NCBI GenBank assembly: GCA_016709965.1
Contig: JADJLT010000006.1
Coordinates: 682,001-746,000 of the forward strand
Direction: 5' to 3'
DNA from: Betaproteobacteria bacterium
GTDB taxonomy: Bacteria; Pseudomonadota; Gammaproteobacteria; Burkholderiales; Rhodocyclaceae
DNA length: 64,000 nt
Shown: positions 61,644 through 64,000 of the stretch, in pieces
Layout of the letters: the number at the start of each line of letters is the position of its first letter
Position numbering within the stretch: position 1 is the stretch's first letter
Position numbers and translations under genes: made by a program
Notes under the pieces: model-generated
The model's database searches: none
What the model was told of the DNA's origin: nothing
Seen by the model: the letters and a program-made list of their open reading frames with translations, nothing else

Positions 61644-62954
61644 ATGGCCAAGAATGTCATCGTGGTGGGGACCCAGTGGGGCGACGAAGGTAAGGGCAAG
61701 ATCGTTGATTGGCTGACCGACCATGCAAAGGGGGTAGTGCGTTTTCAGGGTGGGCATAACGCTGGCCATACGCTGGTTGTTGGTGAGCAGGTATACAAGC
61801 TGAATCTCGTGCCTTCCGGTGTCGTGCGCGATGGTGTTGAGTGCTATATCGGCAATGGGGTTGTGCTTGACGTCCATCACCTTCTTTCTGAAATTGCCGA
61901 ACTGGAAAAAGGTGGAATTGACGTTCGTTCACGCTTGAAAATCAGCCCGGGATGCCCGCTAATCCTGCCCTATCACTCAGCCATTGATAAAGCCCGCGAA
62001 GGTGTAAAGGCCGAAGACAAGAAGATTGGCACGACTGGTAAAGGTATCGGGCCGACCTATGAAGACAAGGTTTCCCGTCGTGGCCTGCGTGTCTATGACC
62101 TGTTCCAGCCGGAGCGCTTCGCTGAGAAGTTGAAAGAGGTCCTCGAGTACCATAATTTCGTTCTGACGCAGTATTTCAAGGCGCCGGCCGTTGATTTTCA
62201 AATGGTTTATGACCAGGCAATGGCAGATGCGGAGCAGATCAGGCCAATGGTGACTGATGTTTCAGCCGCACTTTACGCTGCTAACAAAGCGGGCTCCAAC
62301 TTGTTGTTTGAGGGAGCACAAGGAACCTTGCTTGATATCGATCACGGTACCTACCCGTTTGTTACCTCGTCCAACTGTGTTGCCGGACAAGCGTCGGCCG
62401 GTTCGGGAATCGGCCCCGGCATGCTGCACTACGTGCTGGGGATCACCAAGGCTTACTGCACCCGTGTCGGTGGCGGTCCGTTCCCAAGTGAGCTGGATAT
62501 CGAGACTGAAGGTGTGCCGGGTTACCAGATGTCGCAGGTCGGTCGTGAATTTGGGACTGTTACTGGCCGCAAGCGCCGCTGCGGCTGGTTTGATGCCGCC
62601 GCATTGCGTCGTTCCGGACGTATCAATGGCCTGACTGGTCTGTGCATTACCAAGCTGGATGTGCTTGATGGTCTGAAGGAATTGAATATCTGCACCGGCT
62701 ACAAGCTTGATGGCAAAGTCATTGATTTGCTTCCGATCGGTGCTGATGAAGTCGCACGTTGCGAGCCGATTTACGAAACCATGCCCGGCTGGAGCGATAC
62801 GACTTTTGGTGTCAAGCGTTGGGAAGATCTGCCCTCCGCTGCGCGAGCCTATCTTGACCGTCTGGAGCAGTTGTGCGAAGTGCCGATCGCGATTGTATCT
62901 ACCGGCCCTGAGCGCGACGAAACCATTCTTAAACAGCATCCATTCAATCATTGA
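61644..62954 (+). CDS. purA: Adenylosuccinate synthetase
   Basis: 436 residues. The GTP-binding N-terminus is [20 protein letters not shown], followed by the family segments [40 protein letters not shown] and [20 protein letters not shown], with YYC-type end ending ILKQHPFNH. It makes adenylosuccinate from IMP, Asp and GTP. It is the last gene of the hfq-to-purA run, closed by the hairpin at 62987-63009. Confidence 0.97.
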   Translation: MAKNVIVVGTQWGDEGKGKIVDWLTDHAKGVVRFQGGHNAGHTLVVGEQVYKLNLVPSGVVRDGVECYIGNGVVLDVHHLLSEIAELEKGGIDVRSRLKISPGCPLILPYHSAIDKAREGVKAEDKKIGTTGKGIGPTYEDKVSRRGLRVYDLFQPERFAEKLKEVLEYHNFVLTQYFKAPAVDFQMVYDQAMADAEQIRPMVTDVSAALYAANKAGSNLLFEGAQGTLLDIDHGTYPFVTSSNCVAGQASAGSGIGPGMLHYVLGITKAYCTRVGGGPFPSELDIETEGVPGYQMSQVGREFGTVTGRKRRCGWFDAAALRRSGRINGLTGLCITKLDVLDGLKELNICTGYKLDGKVIDLLPIGADEVARCEPIYETMPGWSDTTFGVKRWEDLPSAARAYLDRLEQLCEVPIAIVSTGPERDETILKQHPFNH

Positions 62955-62986
62955 TCAGGAAAGAGTTTCTCCTGGAGATGTAATTA

Positions 62987-63009
62987 ACGGGCCGATCTGG
63001 CCCGTTTTT
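62987..63009. terminator. Terminator after purA
   Basis: ACGGGCC, GATCT loop, GGCCCGTTTTTG: a 7-bp stem with a T-run, 32 bp after the purA stop. It can also serve the convergent small gene only weakly, since its other flank lacks an A-run. Confidence 0.85.
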
Positions 63010-63012
63010 GTT

Positions 63013-63378
63013 TTATTGAGCCGGGACAGCTTGCCAGCCTTCCGGGCAGGCGTTGGTATATGGGTAATATTGGCCGGATGAACCACAGTAGTACCAAGTG
63101 TTGTAGTTTGCGCTAGGCATAGGGCGTGGAGGCGGGGCGCTATAGACTGGGGCTGGGGCGTAGTAGCTCTGCGAAGCGACTGCCGTACCGATGGCCAGGC
63201 CGGCAATGGCCAGCACGGCCGCTGGGCCAACCCAGCCGGAGCCACCGCGATGGTGCTGATGGCGCATTGGTTCATAGTCACGATAGCCACGATCATGGCG
63301 GCCCCAGTCAGCTTGTGCCGAGGTGTTTATGGTCATGGCTAGCGCTGCGGCGATACAGAGGGCGGAAGTTTTCTTCAT
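63013..63378 (-). CDS. Small secreted protein, Tyr/Pro-rich
   Basis: 121 residues starting MKKTSALCIAAALAMTINTSA, a Sec signal peptide cut after QA near residue 23. A His/Arg/Tyr-rich segment (WGRHDRGYRDYEPMRHQHHR) is followed by a hydrophobic Gly/Ala stretch (GWVGPAAVLAIAGLAIGTAV, possibly membrane-inserting), a Pro-rich spacer and a Cys pair in WYYCGSSGQYYPYTNACPEG. The same end (WYYC...YYPY...CPxGW) is seen in a widespread family of small exported proteobacterial proteins of unknown role. It converges on purA, is monocistronic, and ends near the shared hairpin. Confidence 0.8.
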   Translation of the reverse strand: MKKTSALCIAAALAMTINTSAQADWGRHDRGYRDYEPMRHQHHRGGSGWVGPAAVLAIAGLAIGTAVASQSYYAPAPVYSAPPPRPMPSANYNTWYYCGSSGQYYPYTNACPEGWQAVPAQ

Positions 63379-63679
63379 GGTTCGACTCGTCTTTGTCGTT
63401 TGGATAAGCCGAATAACGCATTAAACAGGCTGGCGGATTACCTGTGCTATGTACGCATGTGTGAGCAATTGTTTCTGGGGGACGAGTGGGTATGCGCTGT
63501 GAGACAATACAAGCTGTTTGGCAAGTGGTCGTGTTGGCTGTTTGTCAAAACCCGGCGACAGAATGAAAAAAGGCCTTGTTTGAACAAGGCCTTCTATCAA
63601 AATCGCTGGTGCCCAGGAAGGGACACGAGTAGCTAGAAAATCAACGGATGCGACAGTCTAACCCATTGATTTCTAATAG
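63379..63679. other. 301-bp intergenic region up to the insertion sequence
   Basis: No convincing gene. One strong self-complementary run lies at 63570-63593 (AAGGCCTTG, loop, CAAGGCCTT), preceded by an A-run, as for a terminator on the minus strand. The rest is low-complexity AT/GT-rich promoter-like sequence for the small secreted protein gene. Confidence 0.5.
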
Positions 63680-64000
63680 TGTTGACGCTCGTTGAAAACT
63701 GACCAGAAAAGCGAGGTTGTGCGCGCTGAAAATTGACCAGGGTGATTAACTAGTCCGCTCATTTTTTGAGCAGGATTTTAGGAGATGATCACCATGAAGG
63801 ATCTGGGAAGGATTCGGCGGTTGTTTTACCGGGATGGCGTGTCGCTATCCGAGATTTCGAGGAAGACGGGGTATAGCCGGAACACCGTCAAGCGTTGGTT
63901 ACGGACGCCGGAAGGCACGGAGCCGAAGTACGAACGGGAGAACCCGAACGTCAAGATTGCGCCCTATGCGGCGCGACTCATCAAGGCGCTGGAAACGGAT
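63680..64000 (+). mobile_element. Left end of an IS21-family insertion sequence (truncated by window)
   Basis: TGTTGACGCTCGTTGAAAAC begins at 63680. The ACTGACCAG/ATTGACCAG direct repeats (GAAAACTGACCAG near 63694-63706 and GAAAATTGACCAG near 63728-63740) are the multiple terminal repeats typical of IS21-type elements. The transposase gene istA begins about 105 bp further in. The right end lies outside the window. The insertion is in the non-coding gap behind the small secreted protein. Confidence 0.85.
63785..64000 (+). CDS. istA: IS21-family transposase IstA, N-terminal part
   Basis: The frame from ATG 63785 is open to the window end (72 codons shown). The N-terminal helix-turn-helix is complete: DLGRIRRLFYRDGVSLSEIS and RKTGYSRNTVKRWLRTPEGT, the IstA DNA-binding region, followed by the variable PNVKIAPYAARLIKALETD. 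ATG 63794 is an alternative start. Ribosome-binding site TAGGAG precedes. The catalytic DDE domain and the istB helper gene should follow outside. Confidence 0.88.
   Translation, partial: MITMKDLGRIRRLFYRDGVSLSEISRKTGYSRNTVKRWLRTPEGTEPKYERENPNVKIAPYAARLIKALETD

Noticed and set aside
63400..63636. 78-residue ORF downstream of the small secreted protein
   Set aside because: No ribosome-binding site, Trp/Cys-rich composition, and overlap with a hairpin; it looks like chance.
1..64000. CRISPR arrays, rRNA and tRNA genes
   Set aside because: No regularly spaced repeats and no cloverleaf or rRNA-like sequence was seen; GGGTCGAATCCTCC near 56345 resembles a T-arm but is coding sequence of der.

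Overview
The window looks like a chromosomal segment of a free-living betaproteobacterium of the Rhodocyclales, probably Dechloromonas/Azonexus-like. The grounds are moderately high GC, the gene orders ndk-rlmN-pilW-rodZ-ispG-hisS-yfgM-bamB-der-hfq-hflX-hflK-hflC-DUF2065-hisZ-purA and trxA-rho-rpmE, a polyhydroxyalkanoate phasin, C4-dicarboxylate transport under a DctS/DctR pair, and very large PAS-rich hybrid kinases. The genus is inferred from gene content, not from a search.

Layout. 0-6.3 kb: a co-directional lipid-modification operon (COG2907 flavoprotein tail, DUF1365, Cfa-type methyltransferase, chalcone-isomerase-like protein, MFS carrier, DUF3833 lipoprotein, SDR, NTF2-like protein). 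A 269-bp MITE-like element sits in frame in the DUF1365 gene. 6.4-14.9 kb: phasin, a BaiN-type flavoprotein, an HMA-like protein without cysteines, a CHASE sensor kinase, a second flavoprotein, a cytochrome c', a TonB-like protein and a VOC protein. 15-22 kb: transglutaminase/DUF2126, circularly permuted ATP-grasp plus alpha-E, and a second transglutaminase; this gene set often travels with the Anbu peptidase, which is absent here. 22-32.5 kb: a TIGR03862-type flavoprotein converging on a three-gene signalling operon (REC-HD-GYP and two hybrid kinases, one of them 1563 aa with four CBS motifs). 32.6-39.3 kb: rsgA, an M48 peptidase, orn, an ArnT-like glycosyltransferase, rpmE, rho and trxA. 39.4-46.8 kb: dctS with a frameshifted dctR, divergent from dctA and followed by a dctPQM TRAP operon. 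46.8-63 kb: the housekeeping block. 63-64 kb: a small secreted protein and the left end of an IS21-family element running off the window.

The most unusual signal is a short dispersed repeat with core CGGTCAACCGGAAAAA. It is present as five exact 16-mers and about five degenerate copies, all between 0.5 and 35 kb, on both strands, in intergenic DNA and inside genes. Its layout (a GCGGTCA core, an A-run, then an AATTT block) resembles Pasteurellaceae DNA-uptake signals. In a few proteins it appears to have added or replaced loop residues (AVNRKK, HGQPEKK, FPVDRK). A second regulatory signal is a pair of TGTGG-N4-CCACA palindromes, one before dctA and one before dctP, which are good candidates for DctR operators.

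Limits: product names come from recognising motifs and gene order by eye. No database search was possible, and starts are chosen from ribosome-binding sites and family length.
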